35,822 nt of DNA, from NCBI GenBank assembly GCA_005191425.1, contig SUPR01000031.1, positions 1 through 35,822 of the forward strand, given 5' to 3'. The notes below the pieces were generated by a model, which saw only the letters and a program-made list of their open reading frames with translations, was not told the DNA's origin and searched no databases. Below, piece after piece: positions 8,504 to 16,671 of the stretch (the first letter of the stretch is position 1; each line of letters begins with the position of its first letter). The DNA is from Candidatus Helarchaeota ASGARD archaeon Hel_GB_B (lineage in GTDB: Archaea > Asgardarchaeota > Lokiarchaeia > Helarchaeales > HEL-GB-B). Both the position numbers and the translations under genes were made by a program.

Positions 8504-9019
8504 CTTTTAATTTAAATTCTAGAAAATAATAATTGAAAGTATATTGAATAACCTAAAAATTTTTTCATTAATATATTAACTTGAATTTTGAATTTCCGTA
8601 ATAATTTTTCTTAATGATAACCGAATTACGACTTTTAAATGCTACTGATAATTATACTTACCACTTCTAACCTCTATTTAAGAAGCAAATTCGATATCTA
8701 TTATAATTAATTAAATTACAAATATCTTAGTAATAAGGACGATAAGAATTCTATTATTACATTCATTTACGTATTACTCGATTTTGATATAATGGTGATC
8801 AATACCGCAGAAGAAAGTCGGTTCCGAGGAGAGTTTAGTCGTGAAGAGAGATTTCTAGGTAAAATAGAGGTAATATAGAGTAATATCAATAATATTTAAA
8901 GGTGAGAATCCATAATTATAATCGTGAACTCACAGTTTTTAGCCATTAAATGGTGATACAAACACGACAGGGTGTCTATTGAGTGCACACCAATTCATTT
9001 GGTACCAATAGAATTGTAA
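8504..9019. other. Gene-free region with a less AT-rich core (about 8790-9000)
   Basis: No long frame is open on either strand. The stretch 8790-9000 is noticeably richer in G and C than the surrounding spacers. It shows short pairing segments, for example GTGAG/CTCAC around 8902-8935, and TGGTG/CACCA around 8952-8990. A 28-codon ORF starts at ATG 8792 but has no recognisable product. The region may hold a structured RNA or a further degraded part of the glycosidase relic that follows. I could not match it to RNase P, SRP, tRNA or a known riboswitch. Confidence 0.35.
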
Positions 9020-9492
9020 TTATTTGACAGGTTATTCATTTTTAACTATATTTTATTAAAAATTATAGATGATGTTTATAATAAGACGGGAACTTTTTGG
9101 GAGTTTTATAATTCTGGAGCAGGTTAAGTTAATGATGTATATGGGAAAAGTTGGTGGACACCAGCATCAGATTGTATAGGTTGGGATGGCTTAAGTTCCA
9201 ATTTAATAATTGAAAAATTGATTGGTATTGCTTATAACAATTCAGGAATTTTATTTAACCCATTAATCCCTGCAGAATGGAATTCATTGAAGATTGTTTT
9301 ATCTTTAAATCTAATTGATTTAAATTTAACTCTTAAAAATAACCGAATTAAAGGAGACCTTTTTTTAAAAATCAATATTTCAACAATTTAACAATTGTAG
9401 ATTTAGCTCATTTAAACCAGGACACATATTCAATAAGATCAATTCAGTTTAATTTTACGAATTTTGGACATTACTTGTTCTTAATAAAATAA
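9020..9492 (+). pseudogene. Decayed C-terminal fragment of a trehalase/GH63-like glycoside hydrolase
   Basis: Conceptual translation in the frame of base 9068 gives a protein-like sequence with a TAA at 9125-9127. Before the stop it reads NKTGTFWEFYNSGAG. After it come SDCIGWDGLSSNLIIEKLIG and FNPLIPAEWNSLKIVLSL. The run TGTxWExY, then GWxGL, then IIExxIGI and PLIPxEW is typical of the C-terminal end of (alpha/alpha)6-barrel glycosidases of the trehalase/GH63-like group. That frame ends at TAA 9389. The protein-like reading continues in the next frame (NLTIVDLAHLNQDTYSIRS) to TAA 9490, implying a frameshift near 9385. The gene is truncated at its 5' side, with no start codon or catalytic half. 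It is therefore a relic. The exact family needs a profile search. Confidence 0.7.
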
Positions 9493-9521
9493 AAAAAAGT
9501 AAAATATAGATTATAAAAAAA

Positions 9522-10403
9522 TTAACATATAGTACATTTTTTAAAGTACATAATATACTTGTTTGTACCTAGAATAGCAACAGTAGGGTCAGCAACAATA
9601 CCTGTAAAACCCGAAATTAGATTTTGAGCTATGAAAGTTAGTCCGCTGCTGTTATATTCTGCAACTGATATATTTTTACCATTATGAAGATAAGTATAAT
9701 ATTTCCCGCTAATAACAACAGTAGATGCAAGCCACCCTTGTGAAAATGAGAAGGAAGTATCTTCTGTAAAATTACCCGTTGCAGAATTACTTGTTGCTTT
9801 AATTAATTGGTTCCCAGTATTTACAAAAAGCACCCATCCACCTGTTGAGTTTTGAAATAAATCTGGATCAGTAATCCTATCTTTAGTGAATATAACGGCT
9901 TCTTCATTAAAATTAATACCATTATCAGATACGGCTGTAACAATTTTATGATTAATTCCGGATGGATTGAGATTACCTAAATATGTTAAACGTATTTTAC
10001 TACCATCTACAATAGGTGCTGGATCAACCGGCATTGGACTATTTGTCCCGTTAATTGAAACGGCATATATACTATAAGTTGACCCATTATTATGACTTAT
10101 AGCTACTTTTAATGAGCCACAGATCCCATCTACAAAATATACATAAATACTTCCATTAAAATAAACAGCTCCCGGCACAGAAGCATGATTAAAAAGAAGT
10201 GTATAATTTACAGTCCAATTTATTCCATCAGTAGAAGTTGCACAGTAAATCTGGTGATAATATGGGCCTCCTTCTGGCATTTTAGTGTTCTTTTGCAGAT
10301 TAAAAATAACTATAGGAATAATTATTGCACCAACAATGATTATAACCAATAGAAGGGAAAATAGTACTATATTCTTTTTTGAAACCAATTTTATCATTCT
10401 CAT
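9522..10403 (-). CDS. Membrane-anchored extracellular beta-propeller protein (glycosidase-like fold)
   Basis: The 293-residue protein begins with basic residues, then one long hydrophobic segment (about 11-35) that would act as a signal anchor. The rest is polar and beta-rich. It has repeated segments of the type ATSTDGINW, AISHNNGSTYS, AVSDNGINFNEE and DPDLFQNSTGGW, typical of five-bladed propellers related to GH43/GH32 and Asp-box proteins. Several Asn-X-Ser/Thr sequons (NWT, NYT, NGS, NGT, NST) suit a surface location. Catalytic acids cannot be assigned with confidence, so binding rather than hydrolysis is equally possible. It lies next to the glycoside hydrolase relic at 9020-9492, suggesting a former carbohydrate locus. 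Start is ATG 10403, with ATG 10397 an alternative. Confidence 0.65.
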   Translation of the reverse strand: MRMIKLVSKKNIVLFSLLLVIIIVGAIIIPIVIFNLQKNTKMPEGGPYYHQIYCATSTDGINWTVNYTLLFNHASVPGAVYFNGSIYVYFVDGICGSLKVAISHNNGSTYSIYAVSINGTNSPMPVDPAPIVDGSKIRLTYLGNLNPSGINHKIVTAVSDNGINFNEEAVIFTKDRITDPDLFQNSTGGWVLFVNTGNQLIKATSNSATGNFTEDTSFSFSQGWLASTVVISGKYYTYLHNGKNISVAEYNSSGLTFIAQNLISGFTGIVADPTVAILGTNKYIMYFKKCTIC

Positions 10404-10667
10404 TTATTTGAATTTTAATAATTTTTTAATTTGACAAATTAATTAAAATTATTATTTAAATAATTTTTAATGCTAAATAATAATTTATAAATAATTTTTA
10501 AATTTTGATGAAAAATTATTATTATTTATGTCTTAAACCCGACTGTATTCATATTTGATTATAATATTTGATTTTAAAATATGTATTTTTTATCTACGTC
10601 ATTTATTAAATTTCTTGATGTTTTTAAAATAATTCAAGCGTATTTTAAATTTAATAATGAATAAATA

Positions 10668-10970
10668 TCAGAGATATTCCTTTAACTTTTCAATTGTATT
10701 TTTCCCATAATCTGTAATTTCATAATAAACATATCTATTTATTTTTTCTTTTTTTATTAAGTTTAATTTGACCAGTTCATTTAGGTATAACCTAATACCA
10801 GAGGATGTCCTTTTTACTTTTCGAGCAATCTGAGCTTGGTAGAGTGGAGCATCATTATCAAGCAGTATCTTGATTATTTTGAATTTTATTTTGTTTGCCT
10901 TTAATTTGAACATATTTATGAATTCTTCTTCGCTAAATTTTTTCCAGATAGTTTCTTTTTGTTTAGACAT
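10668..10970 (-). CDS. Winged-helix DNA-binding protein (ArsR-like)
   Basis: The 100-residue protein fits a single winged helix-turn-helix. A helix (NKIKFKIIKILLDN) is followed by the HTH APLYQAQIARKVKRTSSGIRLYLNELVKLNLI, with a beta wing VYYEITDYGKNTIEKL. No metal-binding cysteines or ligand domain are seen, so it is not a typical metal-sensing ArsR. It stands alone, with over 150 bp of spacer on each side, so its target is unknown; autoregulation or control of a neighbour is possible. The fold is well supported and the target is not. Confidence 0.75.
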   Translation of the reverse strand: MSKQKETIWKKFSEEEFINMFKLKANKIKFKIIKILLDNDAPLYQAQIARKVKRTSSGIRLYLNELVKLNLIKKEKINRYVYYEITDYGKNTIEKLKEYL

Positions 10971-11139
10971 TTATCTCAATTCTTGAATGTTAATAAGAAT
11001 AATAAATTTCAGTTTATTTTCAAATTAATATTTAAATAATCAAATGATATGAATTAAAACCAATTAAATTTTATTAATAGAGTTAGAGTCAATTATTATT
11101 CTTTTAGAGATTATTTTTTGAGGATATAAGTGTAAGGTT

Positions 11140-11652
11140 TCATATTTTATTTTTTTCTAATAAAGAGAATGCGAGATTAACTGCGTCTATACCATTTTTT
11201 GCAGAAAATACTCGGTAATTTTTATTATTTACATATTTATTGTAGAATTCTTCAGACACACCACCAGATTTGGGTATTGTTATCAATGTTTTATTTAGTT
11301 TCAAGGAATAATTTGCCTCTATTCTGGTACCTAAAACTCCAGCAATACAAATCAAAATATCAGATGATTGGACTACCAGAAAATTTCTATTTTCGCCCAT
11401 ATTAGTAGGGATCTTAATTGTGACATATTGATTAGCTTCATCTGGGCTTATTGATGGTAAAATACCAACGCTTATACCATTAAAGTCATGACAACCTTTA
11501 CATGCTGATTCCATTACTCCGCCTTTACCCCCACAAATTAAAATACCCTTCTTTCTTGCTATTTCCGCTCCTACATCATAGGCTATCTTTTTAATATCAT
11601 TAGATATACCAATGCCACTCCCGATCACACCAATTTGGAACATTTTAAACAC
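11140..11652 (-). CDS. TIGR00725 / LOG-like Rossmann-fold nucleotide-binding protein
   Basis: The 170-residue protein opens with a Rossmann-type strand and glycine loop (IGVIGSGIGIS). It contains GGKGGVMESACKG and MGENRNFLVVQSSD, the hallmarks of the TIGR00725 branch of the LOG/SLOG superfamily. The segment CIAGVLGTRIEANYSL takes the place of the PGGxGTxxE motif of cytokinin-riboside phosphoribohydrolases, so that activity should not be assumed. Members bind nucleotides or nucleotide-derived ligands. Its start lies one base after the stop of the metallo-beta-lactamase-fold gene, so the two are co-transcribed. ATG 11652 gives MFKMFQIGVIG; an internal ATG nine bases later is the alternative. 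Confidence 0.8.
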   Translation of the reverse strand: MFKMFQIGVIGSGIGISNDIKKIAYDVGAEIARKKGILICGGKGGVMESACKGCHDFNGISVGILPSISPDEANQYVTIKIPTNMGENRNFLVVQSSDILICIAGVLGTRIEANYSLKLNKTLITIPKSGGVSEEFYNKYVNNKNYRVFSAKNGIDAVNLAFSLLEKNKI

Positions 11653-11653
11653 A

Positions 11654-12454
11654 TTATAAAGTGATTTCCATTTCTTTATTTAATTCTAGTACTTGTAATT
11701 TAGTGTCAGGATGTTTTTCTTTTAATATTTTTTCAATTTTATCGATTTGATACATGTAATAATCGCTTAAAGGGGGAAACGAATCATCAAAATGTGTGGG
11801 AATAACCAATTTAGGACTGAAAATTTCAATATATTTTATGGCATTTTTCCATGCATCTCTCCTTCCAGCAACAGGAATAATTAAGACATCCGTTGAATAA
11901 TCTTCTTCTTTAAATAAATCTTTACTAAATCCTAATGACCCAAAAATAGTGACTTTTTTATTATCTTCTTTAAGTAAATTGAAAATCCACCCTAAAACTT
12001 CACCCTTTTTCCAGCTTATCAAATCTTTACCTGAAACTAAAAGCTTGTAAGTACTCCATCTAAATATTTTTCGTATAATGGTCCCAAAATCAAAAGTAAT
12101 ATGTTTACCTTTAATAGCTTTTACTGTAAAATCGTCCATCTCAAATGAATCGCCACTATTAACTTTGACCACTAAATTTTCGTCTAATCCTTTATTTTCA
12201 ATTGCAACTTCTGCTGCAGGTGTAGAAACGTAAACCTTTATTCCCAGTTTTTTTACAAGATAAGGTGTATCTGCAAAATGATCAAAATGACCATGAGTAA
12301 TAAAAATATAATCTGCTTTTTGGATCATATCTTTATTTATCTCAGGTTTAATAGGATATGCATTTTTAAACCTAGAAAGCCATGGATCCATTAAAATAAT
12401 ACTTGACCCGGTCTTAATTTCTAAAGCAGCGGTCCCAAGCCATCTTATTTTCAT
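11654..12454 (-). CDS. UlaG-like metallo-beta-lactamase-fold hydrolase
   Basis: The 266-residue cytoplasmic protein has the metal motif H54-G-H56-F-D58-H59 in FITHGHFDHF. It also has the N-terminal signature IRWLGTAALEIKTG...LMDPWLSR and a late IPTHFDDSF segment. That is the build of the COG2220/UlaG group, two-metal hydrolases that act on phosphodiester or lactone substrates. The substrate is not evident. It is the first gene of a two-gene unit with the TIGR00725 protein, separated by one base. The gene is complete for the family and its residues look intact. The promoter would lie in the 288-bp divergent spacer shared with the KaiC-like gene. Confidence 0.85.
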   Translation of the reverse strand: MKIRWLGTAALEIKTGSSIILMDPWLSRFKNAYPIKPEINKDMIQKADYIFITHGHFDHFADTPYLVKKLGIKVYVSTPAAEVAIENKGLDENLVVKVNSGDSFEMDDFTVKAIKGKHITFDFGTIIRKIFRWSTYKLLVSGKDLISWKKGEVLGWIFNLLKEDNKKVTIFGSLGFSKDLFKEEDYSTDVLIIPVAGRRDAWKNAIKYIEIFSPKLVIPTHFDDSFPPLSDYYMYQIDKIEKILKEKHPDTKLQVLELNKEMEITL

Positions 12455-12497
12455 TTTTCATCACAATTTTAAATTTTTTTTATCATTATTTCTACCT

Positions 12498-12518
12498 TAA
12501 TAATAATAATAATAATAA
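12498..12518. repeat. TAA trinucleotide microsatellite (7 units)
   Basis: Seven perfect TAA units lie in the divergent spacer between the metallo-beta-lactamase-fold gene and the KaiC-like gene. Slipped-strand change in copy number could alter promoter spacing on either side. This is only a possibility. Confidence 0.6.
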
Positions 12519-12742
12519 CAATTTTAAATTTGCTTACATCCTTTAAGATTAAAAAAAAATATGAGTATAATAAAAAGGCCCAAGATTTCTGATTTATTAT
12601 TAGTATTAGGTTAAATACCAAGAATAGTTATTTAGATTTCTCTAAAATATTGCCAAAATTTTCAATATATTTGGTAAAAAACTTGAATTTTATTTCCAAA
12701 AATAAATTTAGTAATAGAGAGTTTTTAATTTATTGATAAGGA

Positions 12743-13522
12743 ATGGAAACGACAACAATATCAAATAAGGATTCTGAAGTGGAAAAAAGAGTTCCAACTC
12801 TAATTAATGGTTTTGATAAATTAATTGAAGGAGGATTTGTAAAAAATAGTTTAAATTTGATTAGTGGGCCAGCAGGATCTGGGAAAACAATTTTTTGCTT
12901 GCAATACGTATATAATGGGGTAAAATATCTAAAAGAGCCCGGCGTTTTTATTACATTAGAAGAAAGCGTCGAAAGTATAAGAAGTTCAATGAAGAGATTT
13001 GGAATTGATTTAAGAAAATACGAGCGTCCTGACAAGTTTAGTCTTGCAGATTTGGGTGCAATAAGAAAAGAACTGTCAATTGAAGAAGAAGTTCAATCAG
13101 GTGGACTTTTAGATTTGGACTCGTTAATTGAATATATAAAAGGGGTAATAAGTCTGACAGATGCAAAAAGGCTTGTATTGGATTCATTGACGGCTATTGG
13201 AATTAAATACCATGAAACAAGTACAATTCGACAGGCTTTATTTAGGTTGGGCAGATTTTTAAGAGATTTGGGAAGTACTGTTCTAGTGACGACAGAGTCG
13301 ATCCCATACCAAAATAAATACACCAGATTTGGTATTGAACAATTTATTGCAGACTCTTTTATTCTTTTAAATTTAACAGAAATAAATGGAATATTAAAAA
13401 GAACAATATTAGTAAGAAAAATGAGGCATACTAATCATGATTTGCACGTTCACCCCTACAAAATAACTTCAAATGGAATAGAAATATTAAAAGGAAGAGA
13501 TTTTTACAATATTAAATTTTAA
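12743..13522 (+). CDS. Single-domain KaiC-like RecA-superfamily ATPase
   Basis: The 259-residue protein is one KaiC/RadA-type ATPase domain (COG0467). It shows Walker A GPAGSGKT at 42-49, a catalytic Glu pair in TLEES (73-74) and Walker B LVLDS at 144-148. The opening RVPTLINGFDKLIEGGF is the classic KaiC entry motif. Clock KaiC has two such domains and phosphorylation sites; this has one, as in the many archaeal homologues tied to signalling, motility or unknown roles. The stop is 12 bases before a longin/Arf-like GTPase gene, so the two are probably co-transcribed and may work together. No strong Shine-Dalgarno precedes ATG 12743. The fold is certain; the function is unknown. Confidence 0.85.
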   Translation: METTTISNKDSEVEKRVPTLINGFDKLIEGGFVKNSLNLISGPAGSGKTIFCLQYVYNGVKYLKEPGVFITLEESVESIRSSMKRFGIDLRKYERPDKFSLADLGAIRKELSIEEEVQSGGLLDLDSLIEYIKGVISLTDAKRLVLDSLTAIGIKYHETSTIRQALFRLGRFLRDLGSTVLVTTESIPYQNKYTRFGIEQFIADSFILLNLTEINGILKRTILVRKMRHTNHDLHVHPYKITSNGIEILKGRDFYNIKF

Positions 13523-13534
13523 AAAGGTGTTAAA

Positions 13535-14407
13535 ATGTTTAAAGGGCTGTTTATAATTGAAAATGATAATATTATATATAGTTTAGCTTTACAACAAAAC
13601 ATTTTTAATGTTGGTTATGATTATTACTATGATTTTTTAAAGACTTCAGCAGATTGGGAAGAAAGACATGATTCAGAGATGATTTTTGATGTAATAGCTG
13701 GAAATGTCTGTTTATATTACAAATATATCCAAAATTATAATTTAATTTTAGTAATAATTGTGGATTTATATAATAAAGGAGAGCAGATTAAGGAGATTTT
13801 TCGGGAGGTCAGTTCAATTTTAGAAGATAAATCTTTAGACCTTTTAAAGGATGACGCCCGTTTTAAGACATTTACGCAACTATTTTTAACATTTCAAGAA
13901 CATATTCCAATTAAAATTTCACTTGTCGGGTTTGGAGGGGTCGGAAAAACGACTATATTGAAATTACTAAAAGAACAAGAACTCCCTACTACCCATAATC
14001 CAACGATATTAGCCGATATTACGCAATATAATTTAAATGGTATTCATTTCAATTTTTGGGATTTTGCAGGACAAGTTGCTTATAAAAATGTCTGGCCGAA
14101 ACTAATTAATAAATCAGATTTGGTCATTGTAGTTACTGATTCTTCGCAGAAAAATGTATCTTTATCAAAATTTTTTCTTGATTTAATTTTAAACATTGTA
14201 CCTTATTCTAAAAAAATTATCATCGCAAATAAACAAGACACGCCAAATGCTATAGATGTACCACGTATTAATCAAATTTTAGGAGAAAATACTATTCCAT
14301 TTGTTGCTATTGACCCAAATTATAGATCAATTCTCTTAGAAAATATTTTTAATGCTTTAAACTTAATAACAGAGGGAGAACAAATTGTGATTCAATCAAA
14401 TTATTAA
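13535..14407 (+). CDS. Arf-like small GTPase with N-terminal longin-like domain
   Basis: The 290-residue protein has two parts. Residues 1-120 start MFKGLFIIENDNIIYSLALQ and include a strand LILVIIVDLY and a long helix, a pattern like longin or related adaptor folds. Residues 127-280 are a small GTPase with G1 GFGGVGKT (132-139), a likely G2 Thr157, G3 WDFAGQ (175-180) and G4 NKQD (232-235). The stretch ANKQDTPNA is close to the Arf signature. There is no C-terminal prenylation motif and no N-terminal Gly for myristoylation. AAGGTG ends five bases before the ATG. The gene follows the KaiC-like ATPase after 12 bases. The GTPase call is firm. The longin call comes from pattern only and needs structure prediction. 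Confidence 0.85.
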   Translation: MFKGLFIIENDNIIYSLALQQNIFNVGYDYYYDFLKTSADWEERHDSEMIFDVIAGNVCLYYKYIQNYNLILVIIVDLYNKGEQIKEIFREVSSILEDKSLDLLKDDARFKTFTQLFLTFQEHIPIKISLVGFGGVGKTTILKLLKEQELPTTHNPTILADITQYNLNGIHFNFWDFAGQVAYKNVWPKLINKSDLVIVVTDSSQKNVSLSKFFLDLILNIVPYSKKIIIANKQDTPNAIDVPRINQILGENTIPFVAIDPNYRSILLENIFNALNLITEGEQIVIQSNY

Positions 14408-14444
14408 ATTTCTACTTTTAATGCCATTTATTTAATCTGAAAAA

Positions 14445-14455
14445 TATTTAAAAAT
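14445..14455 (+). promoter_or_regulatory. TATA-like box of first transglutaminase copy
   Basis: TATTTAAAAAT lies 20-30 bases before ATG 14475. The identical 11-mer stands at a comparable distance before the paralogous gene at 15591. At this spacing transcription would start at or very near the ATG, giving a nearly leaderless mRNA. Confidence 0.55.
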
Positions 14456-14474
14456 GTAAATACAATTAATTACT

Positions 14475-15530
14475 ATGGAATTTTGGAAAAAATTTTTTAT
14501 ATTTGTTGGAATTCCATTCTTGATTTTTTATATTTTTATGATCATAATATATTTTGCGTTTCTTAGCAGTATTTGGTTAGTCGCGTTAATTGTGGGCGTA
14601 TTTTGTCTCCGTAAAAACAGAATATGGTGAAGGCTTAGTAAATTATCAATAGCAATGTTCATTTGTGTTTTTATTTTAATTTCAAATCCGATTTACTGGC
14701 CTTCACAAATTTATAGACACTTAGATACTTCTACAATTATTACTCCTAACGCCCCGGCAGTTCAACATCTTAATGATACATCACAATTTTGGGCATACAT
14801 AAATTCCACTTATGGAATAAATGGACCATGTTACAAATCCTTAACTGATTATCAAAAAGTCCATTTGGTGGAACATTTTATCTTAGACAAAATTCAATAT
14901 TTAAATATCCAATATATTTGGTTTGTAATTGACTATGTTGCAACTCCTACAGAAGTTTTAGAACGAGGAGTAGGCGATTGTCAGCATCGGACAGTTGTAA
15001 TGGTCTCATTTCTTATTTACTTAGGATTTGATGCGTATTGTGCGGAGTGCCCATTGCATTGGTATCCAGTTGTATTTTTAAAAAATGGTTCTATTACTTA
15101 TTTATATCATGTAAATTGGACGCAACCTGAAATCTTGATTAATGACCATAACAAAATTTTTTTAATGGATTTACCAACGAGACTTTATGACGCTCTAACC
15201 CATTTTTCACTCAATGAACCGTTAAATGCTCTATTAAACACGCCGTTTTTCTGGATTATATTGATCCCTCTTTCTTTTGGTATGTCCGGATCTTTAGTAT
15301 TAATTATAAAAACATCAGGAAACCCATCAAAAAAGAAAAACTTATACAATATTTTATTTGGTGGAATATCACTAATAATTGGTTTATTATTTACTACGAT
15401 TTTAGGTAATATCTACATTCCAATAAGTTTAACTATAATACTTATTACAATAATTATAACAGTCCAATTAATTAGCCATAATTTTTTTCTATTTAGAAAA
15501 TTAAGCAGAAACAATAAGAATGTAAGTTAA
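14475..15530 (+). pseudogene. Membrane transglutaminase-like protein, first tandem copy, interrupted by in-frame TGA
   Basis: Reading from ATG 14475 gives MEFWKKFFIFVGIPFLIFYI, closely matching the start of the next gene. Codon 52 (14628-14630) is TGA where the paralogue has Arg51 (RIW-stop-RLSK against KFWRRTTK). The frame is then intact to 15530. It carries the transglutaminase-like core GVGDCQHRTVV, LIYLGFDAYC, LHWYPVVFL and YLYHVN, plus two or three C-terminal membrane helices. One base change (CGA or AGA to TGA) explains the stop. An internal ATG at 14655 could yield a 291-residue protein lacking the first membrane segment, but it has no clear ribosome-binding site. The copy is a fresh pseudogene, a read-through gene, or a shortened product; a sequencing error is also possible. 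Confidence 0.75.
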
Positions 15531-15557
15531 TTTCATTCATTTATTATTCTTTGATAA

Positions 15558-15568
15558 TATTTAAAAAT
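15558..15568 (+). promoter_or_regulatory. TATA-like box of second transglutaminase copy
   Basis: The 11-mer TATTTAAAAAT is identical to the one before the first copy and ends 22 bases before ATG 15591. Conservation between the two paralogues supports it as a real promoter element and suggests each copy has its own promoter. Confidence 0.6.
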
Positions 15569-15590
15569 CTCTTTAATCTAAACGATATTT

Positions 15591-16670
15591 ATGATTTGGC
15601 GTAAGTTATTCATTTTCTTAGGAATTCCTCTTTTGATATTTTATATTTTCATGATGACAATTTATTTTGGATTTATAAGCACGATTTGGTTTATAGCTTT
15701 ATTAGTAGGGCTTAGCTGTTTAAGGAAAAATAAATTTTGGAGGAGGACGACAAAAATGTCCATAGCCCTTTTTATATTTATGTTTATATTAATATCAAAT
15801 CCGTTATATTGGCCACAGCAAATTATGCGACATTTAAATACTTCTTTAATAATAACGCCAAACGCACCGGCTATACAACAATTGAACGGGACATCTCCGG
15901 GTACCTTTTGGTATTACATGAATACTACCCATAATGTTAATTCTTCTTTTTTTTATAACAATTTAAATGAACCCCAACAATTACACTATATAGAAGAATA
16001 TGTCTTATGGAAAATTAAATATACATATATTTATAACGTCTATGGAGTAATTGATTACGTAGCAACTCCTACAGAGGCGCTCCAAGTAGGGACTGGAGAT
16101 TGTCAGTCTAGAACAGTGGTCATGACTTCTTTTTTGATATATTTAGGATATGATGCTTGGGCAGTAGAAACCCCCTTTCATTGGTATACTCGAGTTTATT
16201 TAACTAATGGGTCATATATATATCTTTATCGTCATAATGGGACTGATCCCATTGTTAGAATAAATGACCATTCAGTAATTTTTGAAAAAAACGTATTTGA
16301 AATATCTTTATTAATTTTACAACATAAAAAAATAAACGACCCTATTAATTATTTTATAAGACAGCCGATATTTTGGACGGTTTTAATTCCATTATCGTTT
16401 TTAATAGCATATATATTTGTATTAATAATTAGGACCTCTGGAGTTCCAACACAGAAAAAGAAGATGACGAATATCTTGTTTGGTGGGACATTCTTAAACC
16501 TTGCATTTTTATTTATTTTAGCCATTTCGAGTCTATACCCACCAATCTCCGCAACATTATTATTAATTACAATAATTCTAGAAGTACAATTAATTAGTCA
16601 CAATTTTTTTATGGCACCAGAGGCAGTTGATTTGGAAAATAGTAATAATAAATTGAAAGAAGGAAAATAA
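15591..16670 (+). CDS. Membrane-bound transglutaminase-like protein, second tandem copy
   Basis: The 359-residue protein has two to three N-terminal membrane segments (about 6-45 and 56-74). An outside or inside domain of about 180 residues follows, then about three C-terminal segments (258-280, 297-318, 321-342). The central domain is of the transglutaminase/papain-like type: C171 in GTGDCQSRTVV, then FLIYLGYDAW, H197 in PFHWYTRVYL, and N216 in YLYRHN as a possible third member of the triad. Both tandem copies keep Cys, His and Asn. Such domains cleave or cross-link proteins or peptides; the substrate is unknown. It is intact, unlike its upstream neighbour, and has the same TATA box. The DUF1847 gene follows after one base, so they may share a transcript. 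Confidence 0.8.
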   Translation: MIWRKLFIFLGIPLLIFYIFMMTIYFGFISTIWFIALLVGLSCLRKNKFWRRTTKMSIALFIFMFILISNPLYWPQQIMRHLNTSLIITPNAPAIQQLNGTSPGTFWYYMNTTHNVNSSFFYNNLNEPQQLHYIEEYVLWKIKYTYIYNVYGVIDYVATPTEALQVGTGDCQSRTVVMTSFLIYLGYDAWAVETPFHWYTRVYLTNGSYIYLYRHNGTDPIVRINDHSVIFEKNVFEISLLILQHKKINDPINYFIRQPIFWTVLIPLSFLIAYIFVLIIRTSGVPTQKKKMTNILFGGTFLNLAFLFILAISSLYPPISATLLLITIILEVQLISHNFFMAPEAVDLENSNNKLKEGK

Positions 16671-16671
16671 T

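Noticed and set aside
8800-8840. Resemblance of GAAGAAAGTCGG to the GAGGAAAGTCC start of RNase P RNA
   Set aside because: The downstream conserved boxes of RNase P RNA could not be found, so the match is most likely chance.
8792-8878. 28-codon ORF in the GC-elevated spacer
   Set aside because: It has no ribosome-binding site, no recognisable product, and a length expected by chance.
14655-15530. Annotating this ORF as an ordinary complete gene
   Set aside because: The upstream 180 bases continue the same protein in frame and match the paralogue's start, so the real gene begins at 14475 and is interrupted by TGA.
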